NCBI GenBank assembly: GCA_000949895.1
Contig: JWIT01000026.1
Span: 1 to 64,000, forward strand
Origin: Agrobacterium arsenijevicii
GTDB taxonomy: Bacteria > Pseudomonadota > Alphaproteobacteria > Rhizobiales > Rhizobiaceae
Reading direction: 5' to 3'
DNA length: 64,000 nt
The position numbers were made by a program, and so were the translations under genes. This document shows, piece after piece, positions 35,587-44,007 of the stretch. Numbering within the stretch: the first letter of the stretch is position 1; each line of letters opens with the position of its first letter. The notes beneath the pieces are model-generated. The model worked only from the letters and a program-made list of their open reading frames with translations. It had not been told where the DNA came from and ran no database searches.

Positions 35587-37077
35587 CTAGCTCATGGCAA
35601 GCTGCAGGAGCGATTCCTGCGTGGCGCTTGCCGCGGTAGGAATTCCCTTAACCTTGCCTTCGTGCATCACGACGATGCGATCCGAGACGTCGAGCACTTC
35701 TTCGAGTTCGGAGGAAATGAACACGATCGACAGCCCCTCCTTGTCGGTGAAGCGCCTCAACTCGTTCTGAATTTCGAATTTCGCAGCGACATCGATGCCA
35801 CGGGTAGGTTCGTCCATGATGAGTACGCGCGCGTTCTGCATCAGCCACCGGCCGATGATAACCTTTTGCTGGTTGCCACCGCTCAGGCTTGTGATCGGAT
35901 CCCGGGCTGAGCCAAGCTTGATGCGCAGCCGTTGAACGAAGCCATCGACTTCTCGCAGCATGTCTGCAGTTCGCATATGCAGTGCGCCGCTGAACCGATC
36001 GAGGGAGGGCATGCTGATATTTTCGGTAATGCTCAACAAGGGGAATATGCCCTCCTGCTTCCGCTCTTCCGGCAAATAGACGAGCCCTTTCTTAATGCAC
36101 CCCAGCGGGGTGCGTCCCTCAAGCCGCTCACCAAACAGCTCGACCGTACCGCTATCGGCTTTGGTCAGTCCGAAAATGCATTTTGCGACCTCGGTGCGGC
36201 CGGCGCCGACCAGACCTGAAACACCAAGGATCTCACCATGGTGCAATTCGAAGCTGACGTCGTGAAATTCACCTTCCCTGCTGAGGCCTTCCACTTTCAG
36301 CACGACGTCGCGGTTTTCCAGACCGATATGGGGAGCAGGATTGCCGCGACCGACGACGCGACCGGCCATCTGGCGGACCATGTCATCCTTTGTCGTCGTC
36401 TTCGGATCGAGTTCGCCGACATAGGCACCGTCGCGCAGTACGGTGATGCGACCTGCAAGTTCCAGAATCTCGTCCAGCCGGTGAGAAATGTAAAAGACAG
36501 AGCCGCCGCCGGCCTTGAAGGCCCTGATATAAGTAAAAAGCTTGTTGGTCTCGCGGGATGTCAGGGCCGCCGTCGGTTCGTCCAGGATTAAAATGCGCGC
36601 GGAGGTGGCCGCAGCACGCGCAATCTGCACGAGTTGCTGCTGCGCCTTGCTGAGCCTGTCAACCTTGGTGCGTGCATCGATCGATTCATCGATTTCCAGC
36701 AGATGGCGGATTGCCGTCTGGCGTGTCGTTTTCCAATCGATTGCAAGACCTGCGGTTTCGTGCGCGCCGAGCATGATGTTTTCCGCAACCGTAAGATCCG
36801 GAACCAGATTGATCTCCTGCGGAGCGATGCTGATACCAGCCTTCTGAGCGTCTAACGGCCGTGAAAATGTCACGGTCTCGCCGTTGCGGCGCAGACTTCC
36901 GGCTGTCGGCCGGAGCTTTCCGCAGAAAATGCCCATCAACGTACTTTTTCCGGCACCATTCTCACCGATGATGGCGTGAACCTCGCCTTCCCCGATCCCG
37001 ATGGAAACCCCCTTCAGCGCATGAATGACACCGTAGGACTTGGAAATGTCACGTGCCTCGAAGATGTACTGTTCCAT
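35587..37077 (-). CDS. ABC transporter ATPase, CUT2 (RbsA type, two ATPase domains)
   Basis: 496 residues from ATG 37077. GGAGA seven bases upstream supports this start over ATG 37083. The first domain has Walker A GENGAGKST at 38-46, LSKAQQQLVQIARA in the signature place and ILILDEPTAALT. The second domain begins near 255, with the degenerate Walker A GLVGAGRTEV usual in RbsA, LSGGNQQKVIIGRWL and VLIMDEPTRGIDVAAK. It powers the importer for the ligand of the 37140 binding protein. Confidence 0.9.
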   Translation of the reverse strand: MEQYIFEARDISKSYGVIHALKGVSIGIGEGEVHAIIGENGAGKSTLMGIFCGKLRPTAGSLRRNGETVTFSRPLDAQKAGISIAPQEINLVPDLTVAENIMLGAHETAGLAIDWKTTRQTAIRHLLEIDESIDARTKVDRLSKAQQQLVQIARAAATSARILILDEPTAALTSRETNKLFTYIRAFKAGGGSVFYISHRLDEILELAGRITVLRDGAYVGELDPKTTTKDDMVRQMAGRVVGRGNPAPHIGLENRDVVLKVEGLSREGEFHDVSFELHHGEILGVSGLVGAGRTEVAKCIFGLTKADSGTVELFGERLEGRTPLGCIKKGLVYLPEERKQEGIFPLLSITENISMPSLDRFSGALHMRTADMLREVDGFVQRLRIKLGSARDPITSLSGGNQQKVIIGRWLMQNARVLIMDEPTRGIDVAAKFEIQNELRRFTDKEGLSIVFISSELEEVLDVSDRIVVMHEGKVKGIPTAASATQESLLQLAMS

Positions 37078-37095
37078 TCGCATTTCTCCAATGCG

Positions 37096-37113
37096 GAGCG
37101 CGATGTAGCGCTC
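37096..37113. promoter_or_regulatory. Hairpin after the CUT2 binding-protein gene
   Basis: GAGCGC-N6-GCGCTC in the 62-bp gap between the binding-protein stop and the ATPase start. No T tract follows on the minus strand. Like the hairpins after two other binding-protein genes here, it may set a step-down in expression. Confidence 0.45.
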
Positions 37114-37139
37114 TGCAAGGTTCATGAATTGCCCGCGCG

Positions 37140-38087
37140 TTACTTGCAGTCGGCCTTGGTGATGAAGCGCGACCCGGTGTCGTGGGACATTGGGAAGGTG
37201 TGGTTCTCGTTCATGGCCACCAGGTATTTGACAGCCCAGTATCCCATGTCCCACTGGCGCTGAGCCTTGAGTGCGGTAATGGTGCCGTCGCACACTGCGT
37301 CGACCGCCTCAGGCAGATCGTCCATGCCAACGATGGCAACTTTACCGGCAAGACCGGCATTCTTGACGGCGCGAGCTGCGCCGATCGGGTTGGAAGCATT
37401 GGAACCAAAGATGCCGGCAATATCCGGATTGGCCTGCAAGGCGTTCTCTGTCAGTGTAACGGCTTCCTCAAGGATGTCGTTGTCGGGCTGCTCGAAAACG
37501 ATTTGCATATCCGGATGGCTTTCGAGGGCCTTCTTGAAGCCCTGGATGCGCTCGACATGATCCGACGCCGTCAGGCTGCCGGAAAGAATACCTACCTTGC
37601 CCTTGCCGTTCAGGTGTTTTGCGAGGTATTCGCCGAGATCGAAACCGTCCTGATAGCTGCTCTTGGGGCCAACGAACGGAAATTTTTCATCGCAGAACGA
37701 GTTGAAGGTAATGACGTTGACGCCAGCTTTCTTCGCCTCACCAAGCATCTGCACGTTCGTCGCACGATCGAGACATGCAACGGCCAACCCGTCGGGCTTC
37801 CGCCCAATATTCGTTTCAATGCGCTGGTTCTGATCCGTGACGTCGGCTTGCGGCGGCTGATCCCAGACGACGTTGACCTTGATGCCGGACTTGGCGAACT
37901 CTTCAGCGGCAAATTTGCTGCCTTCGGCCACGACGTCGTACCAAGGATGGATGACCTTAGGAATGAAGATAAAGGTCAGTTCCTTGCTGATCGGCTTGAT
38001 GAGGTCCCGCTGGCTCTGCGCGAAAGCGCCGGAAGCAACCAACATCGTAAACACGCCTGCAGTCGTCAGAAGTTTGGACAGTTTCAT
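37140..38087 (-). CDS. ABC sugar-binding protein, CUT2 (RbsB type)
   Basis: 315 residues with a Sec signal peptide (MKLSKLLTTAGVFTMLVASG, cleavage after AFAQ region). The periplasmic-binding-protein type-I fold shows FIPKVIHPWYDVVAEGSKFA, then GRKPDGLAVACLDRATNVQM, ITFNSFCDEKFPFVG, QADNDILEEA-like and KVAIVGMDDLPEAVDAVCDG segments. It is the first gene of locus A on the minus strand, transcribed away from the alcohol dehydrogenase. The upstream 480 bp hold two inverted repeats that are candidate operators. The ligand is not evident. Confidence 0.9.
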   Translation of the reverse strand: MKLSKLLTTAGVFTMLVASGAFAQSQRDLIKPISKELTFIFIPKVIHPWYDVVAEGSKFAAEEFAKSGIKVNVVWDQPPQADVTDQNQRIETNIGRKPDGLAVACLDRATNVQMLGEAKKAGVNVITFNSFCDEKFPFVGPKSSYQDGFDLGEYLAKHLNGKGKVGILSGSLTASDHVERIQGFKKALESHPDMQIVFEQPDNDILEEAVTLTENALQANPDIAGIFGSNASNPIGAARAVKNAGLAGKVAIVGMDDLPEAVDAVCDGTITALKAQRQWDMGYWAVKYLVAMNENHTFPMSHDTGSRFITKADCK

Positions 38088-38114
38088 TTCTACCTCCCAG
38101 TTGAAACGTTAAGC

Positions 38115-38137
38115 GTTTGTTCGCTTTTAGAACAAAC
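38115..38137. promoter_or_regulatory. Perfect inverted repeat near the binding-protein start
   Basis: GTTTGTTC-GCTTTTA-GAACAAAC: 8-bp arms, 7-bp spacer, 28 bp before the binding-protein ATG. The position between promoter and start suits a repressor operator. It is a different motif from the N18 sites. Confidence 0.6.
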
Positions 38138-38314
38138 CGATATCTCCAAGCCGTCGCGTTCTGTGGCCGGCATCGCGATCAATCCGTTTGCTATTGCGGG
38201 CCGCGCCCTACCAAAGGCACACAACAGAGCTTCGTCCAGAAGCTCCGCCCAGCGTCGAGCCTGTCGGACGCAAAAAATGCCAGATGCCGCAACGCACGTC
38301 CTCCCAGCCCACGA

Positions 38315-38346
38315 AACATTCGTTTACATAAATCAATAAATGTTCA
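38315..38346. promoter_or_regulatory. Candidate SorC operator, site B (AACATT-N18-AATGTTCA)
   Basis: AACATT at 38315-38320 and AATGTTCA at 38339-38346 are separated by exactly 18 bases. It lies midway between the divergent binding-protein (38087) and alcohol-dehydrogenase (38567) starts. It has the same half-sites and spacing as sites at 50285, 55904 and 55973. Confidence 0.6.
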
Positions 38347-38566
38347 GCGTTTGATGTCAGAGTCAACTCAAATCGTCTCGCTTGCGGAGATAACATAATA
38401 AGCACTTGATTATATGTGATAGTTTTCTGTAAGCTTCACCTAGGTTGCTACCTAAATCCGATTTTCTGGGTTAAACCCCAAGCCAAGTCATTCAAATAAA
38501 TCGTGTTAAAAGTTGCATATTTGTATTTTCTTTGTCACATATGTGCGACATCCCATGGAGGAAATT

Positions 38567-39604
38567 ATGAAAGCTGGCTTACTCAAGGCACCCAACGATC
38601 TTACCTTTGAAACAGTGGCCGACCCAAAACTGGCATCGGGCGATCTCTTGATCAGGGTGAAAGCCGCTACGGTATGTGGCACGGATATTCGCATTTTTCG
38701 GGGGCGGAAAACCGCAGGCGTACGATATCCGTCCATCCTCGGACACGAATTTGCCGGCGAGATTGTCGACACAGGCGGCCACGGGGAATTTACTTGCGGC
38801 GAAGCTGTTGCCGTTTGTCCTGCAATCCCCTGCGGCTATTGCGATTATTGCAAACGCGGTTTTGAAAACATCTGCCAGAACCTGACGGCAATCGGCTACG
38901 AGATCGATGGAGCCTTTGCAGAATATATACGCATTCCCGCCAAAGCAGTTCATTCCCGCAACGTGTTGAAAGTTCCTAAAGGCGTCAGCTGGGAACAGGC
39001 AGCCCTCGTTGAACCACTCTCCTGCGTGCTCAACGGCCAGGAAAAGCTCGAGGTCGGAGTCGGCGACAATGTCGTTATCCTCGGGTCCGGGCCGATCGGC
39101 CTTCTCCACATCAAGCTTGCCCGTCATTCCGGGGCGCATCGCATCATCGTAAGCGAGCCAAGCGCATCGCGTCGAGAAGCGGCCCTCGTTGCCGGGGCGG
39201 ACGTTGTGGTCGATCCGGTCAACGAGGATCTTCAGTCGATCGTTCGCGCACACACAAGGGGGCTCGGTGCCGACAAGCTGATCGTGGCGATCGGTGTTAC
39301 CCGCCTGGCCAATGATGCACTTTCGCTCGTGCGTCACCGTGGAAAGGTGAGCCTGTTTGCGGGTTTCTCGACCGCGGAAACGGCGAGCATGGATGTCAAC
39401 CTGATCCACTACAACGAATTGATTGTCACCGGCTCGTTCGGCCTCAATCGCCTGCAGTTCGAAAAATCGCTCGATATGATCGCCTCCGGCCAGATTGAGG
39501 TCGATTCTATGCTGACCCATCGTTTCGAGCTGAAGGACATTTCCGAGGCATTGGCGACCGCCGAGCAGGGTGCAGCCGTGAAGGTTGCTGTGTTCAATCC
39601 CTGA
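38567..39604 (+). CDS. Zinc-dependent polyol/alcohol dehydrogenase (MDR family)
   Basis: 345 residues from ATG 38567, with GGAGGAAA upstream. Catalytic-zinc ligands Cys 37 (VCGTD) and His 60-Glu 61 (GHEFAGE) are present, as are the four structural-zinc Cys at 89, 92, 95 and 103. The Rossmann motif GSGPIGLL follows near 175. The family includes sorbitol/iditol, threonine and galactitol dehydrogenases, which turn a secondary alcohol to a ketone with NAD. It opens the divergent + strand unit of locus A and is followed after ten bases by a flavoprotein dehydrogenase. It probably oxidises the imported polyol. Confidence 0.88.
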   Translation: MKAGLLKAPNDLTFETVADPKLASGDLLIRVKAATVCGTDIRIFRGRKTAGVRYPSILGHEFAGEIVDTGGHGEFTCGEAVAVCPAIPCGYCDYCKRGFENICQNLTAIGYEIDGAFAEYIRIPAKAVHSRNVLKVPKGVSWEQAALVEPLSCVLNGQEKLEVGVGDNVVILGSGPIGLLHIKLARHSGAHRIIVSEPSASRREAALVAGADVVVDPVNEDLQSIVRAHTRGLGADKLIVAIGVTRLANDALSLVRHRGKVSLFAGFSTAETASMDVNLIHYNELIVTGSFGLNRLQFEKSLDMIASGQIEVDSMLTHRFELKDISEALATAEQGAAVKVAVFNP

Positions 39605-39614
39605 GGAAAAGCAG

Positions 39615-41312
39615 ATGTCGAGTTCAGGAACGAACACAGTGACCGCCAATTCGCGCCTCCGCGCAGTTGCGCATCATTATCCGGTTGTCATCATCGGCGG
39701 CGGCATCAATGGCTGCGGCCTTTTTCGCGATCTTGCAGCCCAGGGGATTGATTGCCTGCTGGTGGACAAGGGAGACTTCTGCTCCGGTGCCAGTGCAGCG
39801 CCGTCCCGTCTGATTCACGGCGGCATCAAATATCTGGAGACCGGCGAGTTCCGGCTGGTCCGGCAATCCGCAATGGAGCGCAACCTCCTGCTGAAGAATG
39901 CGCCGCACTACGTGAAGCCGCTGGAAACAGTGCTCCCCGTCTATTCGTGGTTTGGTGGAATTGTGCCTTCTATCCGGCGCTTTTTTCGGTTGAAGGCCAC
40001 ACTTAACGATCGCGGCGCAATTATAACCGAACTCGGCCTGTGGATGTACGACCTTTTCGGACGCCATGTCCGCACGATGCCGAACCATCGCCTCCGCCTG
40101 AAAAAACGGATGCTCGGTCTGATGCCGGAATTGACGAAAAAGATCGTCGCTGCGGGGATCTATTATGAAGCGCGCATAACCCATGCCGAACGACTGGGCT
40201 TGGAGCTTTTGCTCGACGGCAAGGCCGACAATCCAGCTGCGGTCGCGCTTAATCACGTATCGGTGACCGGCAGCCGTATCGGCGGCGTCTTGTTGCGTGA
40301 CGAGTTGAGCGGTGAATGTACCAGCGTGACCGCCGATATCGTGATCAATGCAGGGGGCGCCTGGATCGATCTCGTCAATAAAAGTCTCGGCATCGACTCG
40401 CATCACATCGGCGGTAACAAGGGATCACACCTGATCGTGCGCAACAAGCGCCTCTACGAGGCGCTTGACGGACGGATGATTTACTTTGGCTCCGCCGACG
40501 GCCGCGTCAATCTGCTCTATCCCTTCATGGGCAACGTGCTGGTCGGTTCCACGGATATTCCCATCACCAACCCCGACCTCGCCATCTGCGACGACGAGGA
40601 GAAGCGCTATCTGGCAAACGTGACGCGGGAAGTCTTTCCCGACATCGCGATCGAACCAAGCCAGATTTTCATGACATATTGCGGGGTCCGTCCCCTGCCG
40701 CGAAGCGAAGGCCTGGATCCGGGAGCAGTCAGCCGCGACCATTCGATTGCGAAGGATGAGCTACCAGATAGCAGGACGCCTGTCTATTCGCTCATAGGCG
40801 GAAAATGGACGACATATCGTGGCTTTTCCGAGGAGGCCTGCGACCTTGTCCTGCGGGAGTTGACACGCCCTCGCAGATGCTCGACGCGCGAGATGGCAAT
40901 CGGAGGCGGACGGGATTTCCCGACAGACGCCGCCGCGCACGCATGTCTTGTTCGGGAAATTTCTGCAACGACACCCTCGCAAGAGGCCGCTCAACGGCTT
41001 ATTGACCGCTATGGAACCCGTGCACGGCTGGTGGCTTCCTCAACGGCGAACTCAATCCATCAGCCGCTGCATTCCCTGCCACGGTATGGACGTGAAGAAC
41101 TCGCCTGGATTTGCCGGAACGAGAGTGTTGGCCGGCTGACCGATCTGCTTTTCCGCCGTACGGATATCGCGTTATCGGGGGACCTCTCGCTGACCGTTAT
41201 CACGGAAGCCGCTGGAATCGCCGCAGAAAGTTTGGCCTGGGATGCCGCGCGCCTGAAGCAGGAAATAGACACCACTCTGCATACTTGTCATTCATTCGGG
41301 ATGGGTGTCTGA
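39615..41312 (+). CDS. FAD-dependent glycerol-3-phosphate-dehydrogenase-like enzyme (GlpD/EryB type)
   Basis: 565 residues from ATG 39615, with GAGGA upstream. The FAD motif VVIIGGGINGCGLFRDLA starts near 24, followed by DKGDFCSGASAAPSRLIHGG, the typical GlpD signature. The C-terminal alpha-helical domain is present and of normal length. Members pass electrons from glycerol-3-phosphate or erythritol-phosphate to quinone at the membrane. With an alcohol dehydrogenase, a PfkB kinase and a SorC/EryD-type regulator in the same locus, a phosphorylated polyol other than glycerol-3-phosphate is likely as substrate, as EryB does for erythritol. That is inference from context. Confidence 0.83.
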   Translation: MSSSGTNTVTANSRLRAVAHHYPVVIIGGGINGCGLFRDLAAQGIDCLLVDKGDFCSGASAAPSRLIHGGIKYLETGEFRLVRQSAMERNLLLKNAPHYVKPLETVLPVYSWFGGIVPSIRRFFRLKATLNDRGAIITELGLWMYDLFGRHVRTMPNHRLRLKKRMLGLMPELTKKIVAAGIYYEARITHAERLGLELLLDGKADNPAAVALNHVSVTGSRIGGVLLRDELSGECTSVTADIVINAGGAWIDLVNKSLGIDSHHIGGNKGSHLIVRNKRLYEALDGRMIYFGSADGRVNLLYPFMGNVLVGSTDIPITNPDLAICDDEEKRYLANVTREVFPDIAIEPSQIFMTYCGVRPLPRSEGLDPGAVSRDHSIAKDELPDSRTPVYSLIGGKWTTYRGFSEEACDLVLRELTRPRRCSTREMAIGGGRDFPTDAAAHACLVREISATTPSQEAAQRLIDRYGTRARLVASSTANSIHQPLHSLPRYGREELAWICRNESVGRLTDLLFRRTDIALSGDLSLTVITEAAGIAAESLAWDAARLKQEIDTTLHTCHSFGMGV

Positions 41313-41350
41313 TAGTTGGAACAAGCTTGCTTGAAAGGGAGACCAATGCC

Positions 41351-42055
41351 ATGCCGGTGTCAATCCGACGAGAGTTGAAACAGAATGTCGGCGATGGATT
41401 ACGAGGATTGCGCTATCTCGTGCATATTCTGGGATCGGATGCGGAGCGGCCAAAAATCGCTCCGCCCGTTTTGCCTGACGCTCTTCCGGAAATAGACAAC
41501 TTGATGGGCGTCGCGTTCCGCGCCGTTGGCAACGTTATGTGTCTGGTGGAAACTGCCGGAACACCGCTTCGACAGACGCCGGCGGGCTTTCATGGATTTG
41601 CTTCGCTGCAAAGTTATTTCGCGCCAGAGGGCCTGCAACTTTTTTGCGATGATCTTTACGAAGGCTTGAAAGCCATTGCCGCCGAACAGAACCCCAGCCA
41701 ACTTATCCTTAAATCACGGCTGCCGGACATTTACCGTACGTTGCATATTCAGTACTCGGCCGCATCTTCTCCTGAGAAGCTCTGCGCAGGCTTACTGCTT
41801 TCTCTGGTGAAATTTTCTCCCCTTGTTGATGTGGGCGGTCGAGAAGCAGACCTGCTCAGGCAGTACATTACGCTCACGCTGCTGTTTGGCATTTCGGTCA
41901 CCGGACAAATTTCCCGTGAGGAAGTGAAGCTTGTCGTGCGCGATGCGCTTCTTCTGGCGGGCACACGTATGGAGCTGGTGTCGGAAGCTGTCTTGGCCGG
42001 TTCGGACAACGATCTCGCAGTGATTTTTTCGAAATTGATCAAACAGCTTGCTTGA
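41351..42055 (+). CDS. Uncharacterised protein, 234 residues, in the polyol operon
   Basis: I do not recognise the family. ATG 41351 is in frame, with GGGAGA ten to fifteen bases upstream. The protein is mixed helical, without signal peptide or membrane span. It has LVHILGSDAERPKIAPPVLP near the start, AVGNVMCLVETAG in the middle and a helical tail (SREEVKLVVRDALLLAGTRM). It follows the flavoprotein by 38 bp on the same strand, so it is probably part of the same unit. Its helical hydrophobic pattern might suggest a regulatory or adaptor role, but nothing in the sequence proves it. Confidence 0.7.
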   Translation: MPVSIRRELKQNVGDGLRGLRYLVHILGSDAERPKIAPPVLPDALPEIDNLMGVAFRAVGNVMCLVETAGTPLRQTPAGFHGFASLQSYFAPEGLQLFCDDLYEGLKAIAAEQNPSQLILKSRLPDIYRTLHIQYSAASSPEKLCAGLLLSLVKFSPLVDVGGREADLLRQYITLTLLFGISVTGQISREEVKLVVRDALLLAGTRMELVSEAVLAGSDNDLAVIFSKLIKQLA

Positions 42056-42270
42056 TGGGAAACCACGACTTCTGAACAATTGACGTTCAAAATAGAGAAT
42101 TGTACTCGATTTTCTGACGCGACAATGCTAAATTTTTTCAAGCGGAGAGTGACCCTCGCGGTTCAATTAAACGCGCGGCCATCTGATCCGTTTTTACAGT
42201 CGAGCCGGGCGTGAGGTGCAAGGTCTAGCTGATAGTTATTACCTGCCAAGATTGCTCGAAGGATGCTGGT

Positions 42271-42897
42271 ATGGAAGTTCTTTCTCAAAACGAAATGAGT
42301 TGCGTACCGGATCTTGGCCATCGCCTGCGGCAGTTGCGGTGGTTTCGCAAGGCATTCGAGTCATGCGTCCATACGCTTGAAATGCGTTATAGCCTGAAAA
42401 CCACGATCGCCGAGGATGTGCTTGCCGAAGTTTTCGTGAATTGGGTCGAAACAATCGATCGTCAGAAAAGCCTCGCCAGTCTTGATCGATCGGACTTTAT
42501 AACTTTCTCCGGCGGAATGATGCTTCGCGAACTGATACAGCGTCATCCCGTCAGAGTAGAACTCTCGCCAAACAAGGTCGATGATATGCCTGAGGCCGCT
42601 GCATTTTGGCCGGAAGGTTTTCTTTACACGAATTTTTGCATAAGCGCCGTGTCTGCCGTGCATCAACAGGAGTTCGGAGAAACACTCAAACTGACAGAGT
42701 GTGTCGACGATCTGCGAACCTGGTGGTCCTTCCGCGAAAATACGCAGGAAATGCCGAGTTATGCCATCGCCTTTCTCGACCGTTTTGTCGGTGCTGAGCC
42801 GAATTGGATCGTGCCGGATCGTGCCGAGTCCCGTTCAGCCATGCAGACGGCGGCGGCTCGCAATACGATGATCCACACCCACAAACAGGTTCTTTAG
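42271..42897 (+). CDS. Uncharacterised protein, 208 residues
   Basis: Unrecognised family. ATG 42271 follows GAAGGAT at about eight bases. The sequence is soluble with several aromatic residues (LRWFRKAFESCVHTLEMRYS, EAAAFWPEGFLYTNF, LRTWWSFRENTQEM) and two Cys that are far apart. No domain is visible. It is 215 bp downstream of the previous unknown protein, and its stop faces the lipA gene in a convergent arrangement 43 bp away. It is probably the end of the + strand locus-A unit. The open frame and composition support a real gene, with moderate certainty. Confidence 0.6.
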   Translation: MEVLSQNEMSCVPDLGHRLRQLRWFRKAFESCVHTLEMRYSLKTTIAEDVLAEVFVNWVETIDRQKSLASLDRSDFITFSGGMMLRELIQRHPVRVELSPNKVDDMPEAAAFWPEGFLYTNFCISAVSAVHQQEFGETLKLTECVDDLRTWWSFRENTQEMPSYAIAFLDRFVGAEPNWIVPDRAESRSAMQTAAARNTMIHTHKQVL

Positions 42898-42940
42898 TCG
42901 GTCCCCTGCCCGGTAGTGTTCGCCCAGATCGATCAATCTA

Positions 42941-43915
42941 TTAAGCAGCGATCATCAGCTTCTTCTCGCGTGCTGCGCGCAGGCGTGCAAAATCGTCGCC
43001 GGCATGGTGCGAGGAGCGGGTCAGCGGGCTGGAGGAGACCATCAGGAAGCCCTTGGTATAGGCGACCGTCTCATAGGACTTGAATTCCTCCGGCGTGACG
43101 TAAGCCTCGACCTTGTGGTGCTTGCGGGTCGGCTGCAGATACTGGCCGATAGTCAGGAAGTCCACGTCAGCACTGCGCAGATCGTCCATCAACTGCAGCA
43201 CTTCGTTGCGCTCTTCACCAAGGCCGACCATGATGCCTGATTTGGTGAACATGGTGGGGTCCAGTTCCTTGACGCGCTGCAACAGGCGCACGGAATGGAA
43301 ATAACGCGCGCCGGGACGAACCGTCAGGTAGTTGCCCGGAACGGTTTCCATATTGTGGTTGAAGACATCGGGCTTCGCCGCGACGACACGCTCCAGCGCA
43401 CCGGGCTTCTTCAGGAAGTCCGGGGTCAGAATTTCGATGGTGGTGTTGGGAGACGCAGCGCGGATCGCCCAGATCACCTTTTCGAAGTGCTCCGCGCCGC
43501 CATCGGCGAGATCATCGCGGTCAACCGAGGTAATGACGACGTGGCTGAGGCCCATCTGCTTGACGGCCTTGGCGACGTTTTCCGGCTCGTCCATATCAAG
43601 CGCATTGGGCTTGCCGGTCGCGACGTTGCAGAAGGCGCAGGCGCGGGTGCAGATCTCGCCCATGATCATGAAGGTCGCGTGTTTCTTGTCCCAGCATTCG
43701 CCGATATTCGGACAGCCGGCTTCCTCGCACACCGTCACCAGCTTGTGGCTGCGCACCAGTTCGCGCGTCTCGTGGTAGCCCTTGGATGTCGGCGCCTTGA
43801 CGCGGATCCATTCCGGCTTGCGCATGACCTCGGTATCGGGCCGATGGGCCTTTTCCGGGTGGCGGATACGCCGGGCATCGGGATGAGGAGTGGTGCGGTC
43901 GAGGATCGTGACCAT
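42941..43915 (-). CDS. lipA: Lipoyl synthase
   Basis: 324 residues from ATG 43915, where GGAAG lies upstream; it matches the usual rhizobial start MVTILDR. The radical-SAM cluster is Cys 89, 93 and 96 (CTRACAFC). The auxiliary cluster is Cys 63, 68 and 74 (CEEAGCPNIGEC). The C-terminal RSSHHA gives the conserved Ser. It inserts sulfur into octanoylated lipoyl domains. It ends the minus-strand dehydrogenase-complex operon, 92 bp after lpd, so it would serve the E2 lipoyl domain encoded upstream. lpd followed by lipA is also the order in the housekeeping pyruvate dehydrogenase operon of rhizobia. Confidence 0.95.
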   Translation of the reverse strand: MVTILDRTTPHPDARRIRHPEKAHRPDTEVMRKPEWIRVKAPTSKGYHETRELVRSHKLVTVCEEAGCPNIGECWDKKHATFMIMGEICTRACAFCNVATGKPNALDMDEPENVAKAVKQMGLSHVVITSVDRDDLADGGAEHFEKVIWAIRAASPNTTIEILTPDFLKKPGALERVVAAKPDVFNHNMETVPGNYLTVRPGARYFHSVRLLQRVKELDPTMFTKSGIMVGLGEERNEVLQLMDDLRSADVDFLTIGQYLQPTRKHHKVEAYVTPEEFKSYETVAYTKGFLMVSSSPLTRSSHHAGDDFARLRAAREKKLMIAA

Positions 43916-44007
43916 CAATGGCTTCCATTTTGCTTCAAGCGCCACAGTGCCCGTCAGCGCCGGATAGAATGGCCCGTCCTTTCAGATGGACGCGGGCCAT
44001 AGCACAA

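Noticed and set aside
37182..38339. 385-codon open frame on the + strand
   Set aside because: It is antisense to the CUT2 binding-protein gene and runs into the operator region; no ribosome binding site or known domain.
38579..39649. 356-codon open frame on the minus strand
   Set aside because: Antisense shadow of the zinc alcohol dehydrogenase, which has all its zinc ligands.
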